NCBI GenBank assembly: GCA_017525225.1
Contig: JAFXTB010000026.1
Span: 1 to 37,684, forward strand
Direction of reading: 5' to 3'
Length of the DNA stretch: 37,684 nt
DNA from: Kiritimatiellia bacterium
GTDB taxonomy: Bacteria > Verrucomicrobiota > Kiritimatiellia > RFP12 > UBA1067
A program made the position numbers and the translations under genes. This document shows, in pieces, positions 1 to 7,806 of the stretch. Every line of letters starts with the position of its first letter. Positions within the stretch are counted from its first letter, which is position 1. The notes under the pieces were generated by a model, which made no database searches, had not been told where the DNA came from, and saw only the letters and a program-made list of their open reading frames with translations.

Positions 1-79
1 AATCAATCTCGGCGCATTGGATTTCTCCCCGTTGCACCACAGTTCCACCAGAGACGGCTTTCGCCACCTCGACGGAACG
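1..79 (-). ncRNA. Candidate structured leader or RNA, cut by the left edge
   Basis: Downstream of an extended -10 on the minus strand, the transcript would fold into nested helices: GTTCC pairs with GGAAC, inside it GAG pairs with CTC, and inside that GGC pairs with GCC around a GAAA tetraloop. The fold is interrupted by the window edge. I could not match it to a known riboswitch or small RNA. It may be the 5' leader of a gene lying to the left. Low confidence because only about 80 bases are visible. Confidence 0.25.
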
Positions 80-85
80 CGGGAG

Positions 86-117
86 ATTATAACATATTCC
101 CCCACGCTTGTGTGGGG
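86..117 (-). promoter_or_regulatory. Extended -10 promoter with overlapping palindrome, firing left
   Basis: A perfect TATAAT lies on the minus strand at 86-91 with TG one base upstream, an extended -10. No good -35 is seen. Instead, 100-117 carries a palindrome (CCCCAC against GTGGGG) in the place of the -35, which could be an operator or a terminator-like hairpin. The product would be whatever lies left of the window. Confidence 0.4.
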
Positions 118-183
118 AAAACACGGAGGACAACTATTCAGAGGCGGTCAACTTTGAATCGCGTGCCAGTAGTTAGCGACGGC

Positions 184-210
184 GGCCCGCTCGGCGAGCG
201 GGCCCTACCA
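184..210 (-). repeat. GGTAGGG-bounded palindrome, copy 1
   Basis: A 9-bp inverted repeat (GGCCCGCTC / GAGCGGGCC around GGC) spans 184-204, followed by CTACCA, so on the minus strand it starts with TGGTAGG. An almost identical copy in the same orientation is at 15690-15716, and related elements are at 15623-15648, 4981-5034 and 12094-12110. It lies just downstream of the TIM-barrel gene end and abuts the 9-bp repeat tract. Confidence 0.75.
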
Positions 211-307
211 CCTTCACCACCTTCACAACCCTCACAACCTTCACAACCCTCACAACCTTCACAACCTTCTCAACCTTCCCAACCTTCACAACTCTCACAA
301 TCTTCAC
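208..307 (-). repeat. 9-bp tandem repeat tract (GAAGGTTGT)n overlapping a gene end
   Basis: Roughly eleven degenerate copies of a 9-mer, GAAGGTTGT/GAGGGTTGT on the minus strand. The last dozen or so codons and the TGA stop of the upstream gene are made of this repeat, so the protein ends in a Glu/Gly/Cys-rich tail. Shorter tracts of the same unit occur at 15715-15759, 15801-15824 and 17858-17880, always next to leftward gene ends. Confidence 0.85.
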
Positions 308-2513
308 CGGCAATCGCAGCGAGGAACGCGGCGACAAGGTCCTTCTCGTCCATCGCCGCCTCCAGGAACCTGATACCGCCCTCTGCATAGCGAACCGTTT
401 TGACGCCTGGCAGGGGAATCTCCCTGGTGTGTTTCGCATTTACGTACCAGTACGCCACACCGGACCTTCCTCCGCGCCTGTACGAAAACGCACGTACTGG
501 CCGATCCGTGTCCTTCGTGACCTTGTGCCATTCGATGATCTCCGGCCTGGCCGGATCGAACCCGACCGGCCAGAGGAACCATTCGCGATCAGGATCCTTC
601 AGCATATCCCGCTGCGCCGCCGAAAGATGCCGCCCGAGCTTCACATCCTCCCAGCGCCGCACCGACGCGAGGATGTCGGCCGCACGCGGATGCTTCGCGA
701 CCGTCCACGGCCTTGCCTGCATGGACAGCGGCGCGTTCCACGCCGCCGCCTTCGACGCCACGAACTCATACATGTCAGGCTGGGTTCCGATTGTCACATC
801 CACCGGATTGTTGTTCGCGATCGAACTTTCGCGCCTCCTGAGCCGCGTGTCGGGCAGCATGAACGACAGCCATCCGAAATTCACCGACGAGAAATCGTCC
901 GCATCCTGGCGCGCGGTCCTCAACACATACTTGCGCATCGACTCGCGCGTACGCTCGGGCGCGAACGTGTCGAATGCGTTGCCGCGCGAAAGGAGATGCC
1001 ATCCGAAGTGGCTCTTCAGCGCGCCTTCATTTGCGAACGGTTTCCGCGCAAACCGCGAATCCACCCGCATCTGCGCGCGCGGCACCTGATACCAGAACGG
1101 CAGCGGCACGTCCTCCGCGCCGTCGTAGTAGATGCAACGGAATCCGCATCCATCCACGATTCCGGCGAGCCGTCCGGCGATCTCGTCGGCGATCTCCGTA
1201 TCCTGGTCGACAACGATGAATATCGGCCAGCTGTCCACATTCACCAGCCGCCCGTACTCTCCGCGCACATGCGGCACCGCCCTGGATCCATGATATCCGC
1301 GCACACAGCCGGTGAGCCGGTACGGACGCTCGGCGGAGATGCCGGCGAACGACACTATCTCGCGCCCGATCCACAAGATCCGCCGCCCATTCTCGCGCCA
1401 CAGCCTTGACGGATCGCCCTGCACTTCAAGCACATCGTCGCCAGGCCCCGCATCCTTCGCGAGCACGATCTCATGCTCCGTGGCCATGCGCGTATCGGCA
1501 AGCTCCACGACATACGGGTCGTTCGTGGACACCTTGTTGTAGTGGATATGCAGCGCCGGCTCAATCCCGGCCGCGCGTATGCGGTTGACGACTTCCTTCA
1601 AGTCTGCGAGTCCGTTCGGATAGGACTTCTTCCACCTGTAGTGCCCGCACGACTGGGAGAACGCCGTGTACGATACCATCATCATCCTCATTCCCGCCTG
1701 CCGAGCTACTTCTATGAACCTGTCGGCGTTCGCGGGGGCTATCGAGCTGCAGAAAAGATACGACGCCGCATACATCGGATCTCGCCGGCTGGCTACGCCG
1801 CGCGGCAGCCCGAAATCGCGCTCGAACGCATCTATGCGGTCGAGGAGGGCGTTTCCGCCGTCCGGCTCCACCACCAACGCCGCGCCCGTTCCGAGGAGCT
1901 TCACCCATCTGTCAGTCCCGGCAAGCACGATCTTGGCGCCGTATTGCCCGTCCTGCGCGTCGGTGCGGGTCTCGGGCGCCGTCGCAAGCATGGCCACGGC
2001 GGCGGAATCGTCCCATACGGCGTTCAGCAGCCTGCCGAAGTGCGTACGCGGCTTCAGTGGCAGCTGGGCGAACACCAGCTCGTCGATCTCCGTCTGGCGC
2101 TTGTTCCCGAAATCCTCGATCCTGTAGTCGAGCTTCACCGGCGTGAACGCCACGTAATCGTCGGTCTCGCGGAGCTCCACCTCAAGGATGTTGAACTCAT
2201 CCTCGAACTCAATCCGAAGCCTGTTACCGTCACGGGAGATCCTGTTCGCGGGATGCGTCCAGGGCTTCGCGGGAAGCATCAGCTTGTATTCGTTGTCGTA
2301 CGGGCGCATCTGCATGATGGTCGCGAACGGAACGCGCACGCCCGGCATCAGGCATTCCTCGCCCGATCTCTTCACGACAAGCGATTTCGCGAACCCGTCG
2401 GACGAAAGGACGAGCCGCATCCTTGCGTTCTCCACCACCACGTCCGGCACGGCCGCAACCGCAGCTGCGCACATGAACGTGCAAAGTATCAGGGATGGCG
2501 TATTAGACCTCAT
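270..2513 (-). CDS. Secreted TIM-barrel glycoside hydrolase-like protein
   Basis: A 747-residue protein starting at the ATG that follows AGGAGA and begins a clear signal peptide (MRSNTPSLILCTFMCAAAVA). An open frame continues upstream, but it overlaps the rhamnosidase gene and lacks a signal. The N-terminal ~240 residues look like a beta-sandwich. Residues ~250-560 look like a TIM barrel, with a strand ending YYDGAED near residue 462 whose Asp/Glu could be catalytic. Residues ~345-425 hold a beta-rich insertion with a CVRGYHGSRAVPHVRG motif. I do not recognise the exact family. It sits 13 bp behind the GH78 gene with the SD over the latter's stop, so the two are probably co-transcribed and act on the same glycan. 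The C terminus is encoded by the 9-bp repeat. Confidence 0.7.
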   Translation of the reverse strand: MRSNTPSLILCTFMCAAAVAAVPDVVVENARMRLVLSSDGFAKSLVVKRSGEECLMPGVRVPFATIMQMRPYDNEYKLMLPAKPWTHPANRISRDGNRLRIEFEDEFNILEVELRETDDYVAFTPVKLDYRIEDFGNKRQTEIDELVFAQLPLKPRTHFGRLLNAVWDDSAAVAMLATAPETRTDAQDGQYGAKIVLAGTDRWVKLLGTGAALVVEPDGGNALLDRIDAFERDFGLPRGVASRRDPMYAASYLFCSSIAPANADRFIEVARQAGMRMMMVSYTAFSQSCGHYRWKKSYPNGLADLKEVVNRIRAAGIEPALHIHYNKVSTNDPYVVELADTRMATEHEIVLAKDAGPGDDVLEVQGDPSRLWRENGRRILWIGREIVSFAGISAERPYRLTGCVRGYHGSRAVPHVRGEYGRLVNVDSWPIFIVVDQDTEIADEIAGRLAGIVDGCGFRCIYYDGAEDVPLPFWYQVPRAQMRVDSRFARKPFANEGALKSHFGWHLLSRGNAFDTFAPERTRESMRKYVLRTARQDADDFSSVNFGWLSFMLPDTRLRRRESSIANNNPVDVTIGTQPDMYEFVASKAAAWNAPLSMQARPWTVAKHPRAADILASVRRWEDVKLGRHLSAAQRDMLKDPDREWFLWPVGFDPARPEIIEWHKVTKDTDRPVRAFSYRRGGRSGVAYWYVNAKHTREIPLPGVKTVRYAEGGIRFLEAAMDEKDLVAAFLAAIAGEDCESCEGWEG

Positions 2514-2526
2514 GGCATGGCGTCTC

Positions 2527-5079
2527 CTAGCGGTTAGTGGCTTCCAGTACATACGTCCCGGACGAAAACTCTCGCTGTGGCAGATTGCGGAATCTGACGG
2601 TTGCCGAAGTACCCTTCGGTATGCAGAACTTCCAGACACATGCATCGCCTCGCCACTCCCATGCGCTGTCGATGTGTCCGCACGGCGCGTTGTAGGATGC
2701 CTTCACAAAGCCGATCCGCCTATCGGGCACAGGCTCAAGTACAAAATGCTTCATTCCAGGCGATGCCGGATCTTCACGAATGCCCGCCATCACAGACATC
2801 ATCCACGAATAAACAGCTCCATAGGCGTAATGATTGAAGCTGTTCATCCCTGGATCCTGAAACCCTTTCTCCGGATCGTAGCAGTCCCAGCGTTCCCAGA
2901 TCGTCGTTGCCCCATTATTCACAGAGAAGAGCCAACTCGGACACTTCTCCTGCAAAAGCAGCGTGTAGGCCACATCGGTGGCGCCAATATCCGTAAGCGT
3001 ATCCATCAGTATCATGGTGCCCAGGAAACCTGTCTGAAGACAATCGCCATGCCGACGGATGTCGGTTAGAAGATGTTCCTTCGTCATGACCGCCGCAGGG
3101 CCTTTGACAAGACCTAGTTTCAACAGGAACAGATCCGTCGTCTGACCACGATACTTCTCAAGCATCAACCCATCCGCGCCAATGTACCTCTTCGCAAATT
3201 CAGCACGGGCTTGAGCTTCCAGCTGCGCATAGCGACATTCTTCATCGCATTTGCCAAGATCATGCGCCATCTCCTTCATGGCAAGCGCATCCCACACGAA
3301 GAAAAACGATCCAAAGCATTCACGGTACCACTCCGGAGACCTGAGGTATGGTCCATCGCCGACGATTGCATGCTCAAACGCCTGCCAATCGCCATAATAA
3401 TGCTTGTCAGGACCGTGATGGGCGGCAATGAAACTCATGTAGCGCTCCATTGCGTCCCAGTGCGCATCGAGGATCTCCCGCTTGCCATATCGCTTCCACA
3501 GACGATACGGCACAAGTATTCCAGCATCGCTCCATCCGGCAACCGCCCCTTCCCCGAAGGCCGCCCAGACGAGCGGCGCAAGAGTCGGGAATGCGCCATT
3601 GGTACCTTGGCAATCGCGAAGATCGCCAAGCCACTTGCCGAGGAATCCGCTGACATCGGCCGAATACTCTGCCGCCGACACAAAGGCGAGCGTATCGGCA
3701 GTCCAGCCCAGGCGCTCGTCGCGCTGAGGGCAGTCTGTCGGAACCTCCAGATAGTTCGAACGAAATCCCCATCTGATGTTCTCGGCGAGGCGGTTTATCC
3801 TGGCGTTGCCGGTAACGATCACCGGCGACTCGCTTTCCTTCGAGACACTTGTGACAGGGACACTCTCTACCGAGACGATGCGAACCGGCTTCGTGGCGGT
3901 AATGCTCAGATAGCGATAGCCGAAAAACGTGAAGGTCGGGCGATATGTCTGCATCCCATCGCGGAAGACATATCGTATGGAAGCCTCGGCAGTTCGCAGA
4001 TTCGCAAGCATCACACTCCCCGCAGGACCGTCGCATCGCCGCGACTTCTCCCCATTCGCATCATTGAGGACCTCGCCCATCCGCACCGTCATCTCTGCAC
4101 CCGACGGCCCATCCAATTCAAATCGCGGTATGGCCGCCGCATTTTGCGCGAAGTCGACCACAAGCGTCTCGCCCGGCGCAAGATCGACTACCGACCATGT
4201 TTCGTATCGCCGCGCAACAACCACCTTTCCATACGCATCGTCTGTCGCACCGGATGTTCCTTTCCATACATACGCAACTTTTGGACGGAGCACAAGGTCT
4301 TCACGAAGCAGCACCGGCATCCTCTGTCGCCGCCCCACCTCGCCTTTGAAGTCATTGCTTGGGATCGCCGGAGCAAGTCCTTCAACCCCACGACGCGCAT
4401 CGACACGCTCCCCATCAAACACGCCCGCGTCCAATATCGGCCCTGTATATGCAGACAGCCAGCTGCCGTCTGTGACGAACTCATCCGATGTGCCATCGAC
4501 GTAGTCAAGATGCACCTTTGCCCTGATTGCCGCATTTCGCGGAAGCGAAGCACCTGCTTTTGGATATGCCCTTCGCGTCATCCGGCAACGCCACCATGTA
4601 GGCGCAACCGAGACTTCAAGCATGTTGTCGCCACGATGCATCGAGGATGTGATGTCATACACCATCGCAAAACGGGTCTTCTCCGGCTGGGAAAATCCAG
4701 GATCGAGAAAATGCGACACGACATTGCCATTGACCCGCGCTTCCAGAGCACCAAGAGCCGAGAGGTTCCATTCTGCCCGCTTTACATCCTTTCTGGCACG
4801 AATCATGCGACGGAACACCGCCACATTCGCATTCGTCATTCCCTGTGCCTCAGGGCGAATCCATGAAGGACGTTGCCCCCCATCCGTTGCGACTCCTTCT
4901 GCCATTACATTACCAAATGCAGATAGCGCCGCCACTGCACATAGGAATGAGGCAGTTGCAAGTAAACCTATCGGTTGCCTGGTAGGGGCACGCGTCCCGC
5001 GTGCCCGCGGTCGCGCGGGACGCGCGACCCTACCGAGTTTTGAAATTGCCATCTTTGATCCACGTTTCTGGATTGCCAT
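2527..5079 (-). CDS. Secreted alpha-L-rhamnosidase, GH78
   Basis: An 850-residue inverting alpha-L-rhamnosidase, predicted to be exported and to release terminal rhamnose from pectic or bacterial polysaccharides. The family signature TDCPQRDERLGWTADT puts the general-acid Glu at about 455. TTIWERWD gives a second Glu at about 729, and the 274-residue spacing matches the acid/base spacing of studied GH78 enzymes. The (alpha/alpha)6 barrel follows N-terminal beta domains, and FNHYAYGAV is also typical. The signal peptide core (GLLATASFLCAVAALSAFG) is preceded by an Arg/Pro-rich stretch encoded by a 54-bp palindromic element. An alternative start is the ATG at 5052. The chosen start at 5079 lies 7 bp after a -10 box, so the mRNA may be leaderless. 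The C terminus TNR and the TAG stop look like a remnant of the heptamer repeat. It forms a transcription unit with the downstream hydrolase. Confidence 0.93.
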   Translation of the reverse strand: MAIQKRGSKMAISKLGRVARPARPRARGTRAPTRQPIGLLATASFLCAVAALSAFGNVMAEGVATDGGQRPSWIRPEAQGMTNANVAVFRRMIRARKDVKRAEWNLSALGALEARVNGNVVSHFLDPGFSQPEKTRFAMVYDITSSMHRGDNMLEVSVAPTWWRCRMTRRAYPKAGASLPRNAAIRAKVHLDYVDGTSDEFVTDGSWLSAYTGPILDAGVFDGERVDARRGVEGLAPAIPSNDFKGEVGRRQRMPVLLREDLVLRPKVAYVWKGTSGATDDAYGKVVVARRYETWSVVDLAPGETLVVDFAQNAAAIPRFELDGPSGAEMTVRMGEVLNDANGEKSRRCDGPAGSVMLANLRTAEASIRYVFRDGMQTYRPTFTFFGYRYLSITATKPVRIVSVESVPVTSVSKESESPVIVTGNARINRLAENIRWGFRSNYLEVPTDCPQRDERLGWTADTLAFVSAAEYSADVSGFLGKWLGDLRDCQGTNGAFPTLAPLVWAAFGEGAVAGWSDAGILVPYRLWKRYGKREILDAHWDAMERYMSFIAAHHGPDKHYYGDWQAFEHAIVGDGPYLRSPEWYRECFGSFFFVWDALAMKEMAHDLGKCDEECRYAQLEAQARAEFAKRYIGADGLMLEKYRGQTTDLFLLKLGLVKGPAAVMTKEHLLTDIRRHGDCLQTGFLGTMILMDTLTDIGATDVAYTLLLQEKCPSWLFSVNNGATTIWERWDCYDPEKGFQDPGMNSFNHYAYGAVYSWMMSVMAGIREDPASPGMKHFVLEPVPDRRIGFVKASYNAPCGHIDSAWEWRGDACVWKFCIPKGTSATVRFRNLPQREFSSGTYVLEATNR
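4981..5034. repeat. 54-bp double-hairpin palindrome inside the GH78 coding region
   Basis: The element is bounded by GGTAGGG (4981-4987) and CCCTACC (5028-5034). Inside are two perfect 7-bp hairpins, 4988-5004 with loop TCC and 5011-5027 with loop GGA, and the two loops are complementary to each other. Its 54 bp equal 18 codons, so the frame is kept and it encodes the Arg/Pro/Ala-rich stretch before the signal-peptide core of the rhamnosidase. It belongs to the same GGTAGGG-bounded family as the intergenic palindromes. Confidence 0.8.
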
Positions 5080-5086
5080 GCCGCAT

Positions 5087-5092
5087 ATTGTA
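5087..5092 (-). promoter_or_regulatory. Extended -10 of the GH78 operon, leaderless type
   Basis: TACAAT on the minus strand is preceded by TGG (extended -10). The seven bases ATGCGGC separate it from the ATG at 5079, placing the likely transcription start on or next to the start codon. The 18-base arrangement GGTACAATATGCGGCATG is matched at all but two positions before the Rhs-core gene at 35352. No good -35 is seen. The rest of 5093-5294, shared with the divergent DUF4091 gene, shows no other clear signal. Confidence 0.5.
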
Positions 5093-5294
5093 CCACATCT
5101 TCGGCATCGCAGATGCTTCTAAATAAACGTATTGCGTTCCTCTTGCACGATGAGCGCGGATTTGGCATAATTGACGCGCTGAACCTTTCAGACGTGCAAG
5201 GTGGTGTCTGTGGGCTTCTTCAAGCCGCGTTGGCTTGGCTCGCCGATGGTGCGGAAGAGAGGTTTCGCAACTGCTTTGAATTGGAGAAGATGAC

Positions 5295-7556
5295 ATGTTC
5301 GCATTAATCTTGTTCGCGGGGATCACGCTGTTCGACTTCGAGACGCCTGAGGAAATAAAGGCGACGCCGGCGATCTTTCGCACCAACATGACGGTCTGCG
5401 TCACTAATCGGTTCTCGATGTCGGGACAGAACGCGCTCGCGTTCCACGCAGTTGATTGGCACGAAGGGTTGCAGGAGTGGCCGAGTTTCAGCATGGACGT
5501 TCCATACAGGGACTGGCGCGGATATGACAGGCTGGTTCTCGACATCTACAACGACGGCGACGGTGGCTCGCCAATCATGCTGTACGCCTACAGCCCCGGC
5601 TGCGAGCGCAACAAAGGCGTAAAAGGCACATACCATCTTCTCCCGGACCATTCCTACGACCACTGGACGATACCTCTCCACCCGTGGCCGGAGGCAGCGT
5701 CCGTCACGAACATCGCCAAGATGCACATCTTCTACATACGTCCGCACGGCGCCAGGCTATACATCGACCGCATCCAGCTGCTCAAGAAGGGCGAGCAGAT
5801 TCCGCCGATGACGGGAACGGGACTCCTCAAGGACATCCTCCCAGGGCTTATCGAGAGGGTTGCGCGCGCTAAGGAGTGGCAGAGCGACGCCGAGGAACGC
5901 GCAACGCTGTGCGAGGCGTACTGGACGTTCAGGGACAGGTGCGCAGCCGCCGGACAGGACGTACACGCCCTTCTGCTAGGTACCGCGACGAGCATGGACA
6001 TAGTGCGGCCTCGCGACCCGGACCTTTCCGCAATAAAGCCGGCGAAGGAGCTCTACGTGCGCCTGGCCCGCGAAGAGCATGAGAGCGTACAGCTCGTGGC
6101 TGCGCCCGGCGACGCGGACCTCGAGAGTGTACGCGTGACGGTTTCGGACCTGCAAGGCGACAGCGGTGTGACGTTCGCCGCCACGAACATCGCCTGCGAC
6201 GTGACGGGCTACGTCAAGGTAAGACATGACGTGCCGTACAGGATAGGCCCGAAAAGGGAAAAGGCGAAAAGAGGCTGGTGGCCGGAACCGATACTGGACT
6301 TCCTCGACGGCGTTGACGTGAGGGGTCGGGATTTCCAGTCGTTCTGGATACGTGTGAAGTGTCCGGCCGGACAAGCGGCGGGAACGTACCGTGGTGTTCT
6401 CGCGGTGACGGCAAGGTCCGGCGGACGCGATTTGCGGCGCGAGATTCCTCTCAAGATCCGCGTGAACGGCTTCTCCGTTGGCAAGATCGCGCCGATGCCG
6501 ATGGCGATAACGTACGGGCCTTTCTTCTACTTCCCGACGCACTACATTTCACCGCGCATACGCGAATACGACGCCTACCGGAAAGATCCGCTCGCGCCGG
6601 CGAATGCGGCGCTCCGAAAGGAGAACGAGAACCTCTGGACGGATTTCCTGGCCGACTACTGGATCACGAGAGACTCTCTCTACCACAAGGAATGTACAGA
6701 TTCGTTCATATCGCAGATGAAGCGTCTCAAGGCGCAGGGCAGGCTCAACAAGTTCAACATCGGCTATTGGATCGACATGCCCGGAGGCCCGGACGGCGAG
6801 GCGAAGTTCATGAATACGATAGTTTCGCGCCTTCGGAAATCATACGATCGCGTCAAGGCCGCCGGGCTTCTCGACCATGCCTACATATACGGATGCGACG
6901 AGGCGACGAAGGAAAGGTTCCCGCTGATAGCCCGTTCGATCGAGATCTTGCGCAAGGAATTCCCAGATGTGCCGTTCATCACCACTGCCTATGACCACGA
7001 TTTCGGGCTGGGTGATTCGCCGCTCAAGGCATTCGACGGTTATGTTCCGCTGACGCCGAGATACGATCGTGAGAAAGCGGATCGATCGCGTGCAGCCGGC
7101 CATAAGGTCTGGTGGTATATCGCCTGCGGTCCCCACGCACCTTATGCCAACATGTTCATGGAATGTCCTGGCACCGAACGCCGTCTTCTCTTCGGCGCGA
7201 TGGCGGCGAAGTACCGTCCGGACGGATTCCTCTACTACCACACTTCGATCTGGAACCAGAAGCGTTGTATAACGTCAGGACCTTTCACCGACTGGGAGCC
7301 GCGCAGCTATTGCGAATACGATGGTGACGGATGCTGGCTGTGCGTCGGCCCCGGCGGCAAGCCGCTCGCCACGCAGCGCCTTGAGAATTTCCGTGACGGG
7401 CTTGAGGATCTCGCATACGCGAAGCTGGTGGCTGCGGCAGGCCTTGTGCCGCCCGAGCCGCCGGTAAAGTCCATGACGGAATATACCGATGACCCTGAGG
7501 CCATCCAGGCATGGCGCGATGCGATGGCGGACATGATTGAAAAGCAAAGTCGTTAG
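5295..7556 (+). CDS. DUF4091 / GH123-like glycoside hydrolase
   Basis: A 753-residue protein. Residues ~12-165 resemble a carbohydrate-binding-type beta-sandwich (FDFETPEE...NALAFHA... to RLYIDRIQLL). Residues ~240-390 form a second beta domain. Residues ~400-740 match the DUF4091 barrel, with YIYGCDEATKER carrying an adjacent Asp535-Glu536 pair as in GH123 N-acetylgalactosaminidases, then WWYIACGPHAPYANMF, and the closing RLENFRDGLEDLAYAKLV typical of the family. Substrate is unknown; cleavage of an amino-sugar or related glycoside is an inference. The start has a good GGAGA SD. The leader is short (MFALILFAGIT) without a basic n-region, so export is likely but less certain. The final Arg codon and TAG stop are the first unit of the heptamer repeat. 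Divergent from the GH78 operon. Confidence 0.8.
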   Translation: MFALILFAGITLFDFETPEEIKATPAIFRTNMTVCVTNRFSMSGQNALAFHAVDWHEGLQEWPSFSMDVPYRDWRGYDRLVLDIYNDGDGGSPIMLYAYSPGCERNKGVKGTYHLLPDHSYDHWTIPLHPWPEAASVTNIAKMHIFYIRPHGARLYIDRIQLLKKGEQIPPMTGTGLLKDILPGLIERVARAKEWQSDAEERATLCEAYWTFRDRCAAAGQDVHALLLGTATSMDIVRPRDPDLSAIKPAKELYVRLAREEHESVQLVAAPGDADLESVRVTVSDLQGDSGVTFAATNIACDVTGYVKVRHDVPYRIGPKREKAKRGWWPEPILDFLDGVDVRGRDFQSFWIRVKCPAGQAAGTYRGVLAVTARSGGRDLRREIPLKIRVNGFSVGKIAPMPMAITYGPFFYFPTHYISPRIREYDAYRKDPLAPANAALRKENENLWTDFLADYWITRDSLYHKECTDSFISQMKRLKAQGRLNKFNIGYWIDMPGGPDGEAKFMNTIVSRLRKSYDRVKAAGLLDHAYIYGCDEATKERFPLIARSIEILRKEFPDVPFITTAYDHDFGLGDSPLKAFDGYVPLTPRYDREKADRSRAAGHKVWWYIACGPHAPYANMFMECPGTERRLLFGAMAAKYRPDGFLYYHTSIWNQKRCITSGPFTDWEPRSYCEYDGDGCWLCVGPGGKPLATQRLENFRDGLEDLAYAKLVAAAGLVPPEPPVKSMTEYTDDPEAIQAWRDAMADMIEKQSR

Positions 7557-7717
7557 TCGTTAGTGGTTAGTGGCTAGTGGTTAGTGGCTAGTGGTTAGTG
7601 GCTAGTGGCTAGTGGCTAGTGGTTAGTGGCTAGTGGCTAGTGGTTAGTGGCTAGTGGTTAGTGGCTAGTGGTTAGTGGCTAGTGGTTAGTGGTTAGTGGC
7701 TAGTCGTTAGTGGCTAG
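7552..7717. repeat. Heptanucleotide tandem repeat tract 1 (GYTAGTS)n
   Basis: About 24 head-to-tail units of GTTAGTG/GCTAGTG with a few GTTAGTC. Because the period is seven and the unit contains TAG (TAA or TAG on the other strand), it puts a stop in all six frames within about 21 bp. The first unit supplies the stop of the DUF4091 gene, and the tract ends just before the promoter of the SUMF1 genes. A second tract is at 15496-15598. Confidence 0.95.
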
Positions 7718-7724
7718 ATTTTGC

Positions 7725-7754
7725 TTGCTTTCGGGGACTAAAATATCCTATACT
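7725..7754 (+). promoter_or_regulatory. Sigma-70-type promoter for the SUMF1 gene set
   Basis: TTGCTT (7725-7730) and TATACT (7749-7754) are 18 bp apart, immediately after the heptamer tract. Transcription would start near 7761 and give a leader of about 45 nt ending in a strong AAAAGGAG SD. The same -35 hexamer appears in the tRNA-Arg promoter. Confidence 0.6.
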
Positions 7755-7806
7755 CTTCGCCGCAGGCGGAAGTAGAATCTTGATGGTAGACAAAAGGAGT
7801 TTCAGC

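Noticed and set aside
173-439. Open frame rich in Lys-Val-Val repeats
   Set aside because: It is a shadow of the 9-bp repeat in another frame, with no ribosome binding site.
2860-2880. Loss of the GH78 catalytic base because GAVYSW replaces the common GAVGEW
   Set aside because: The spacing of acid and base in studied enzymes fits the Glu of TTIWERWD, which is present.
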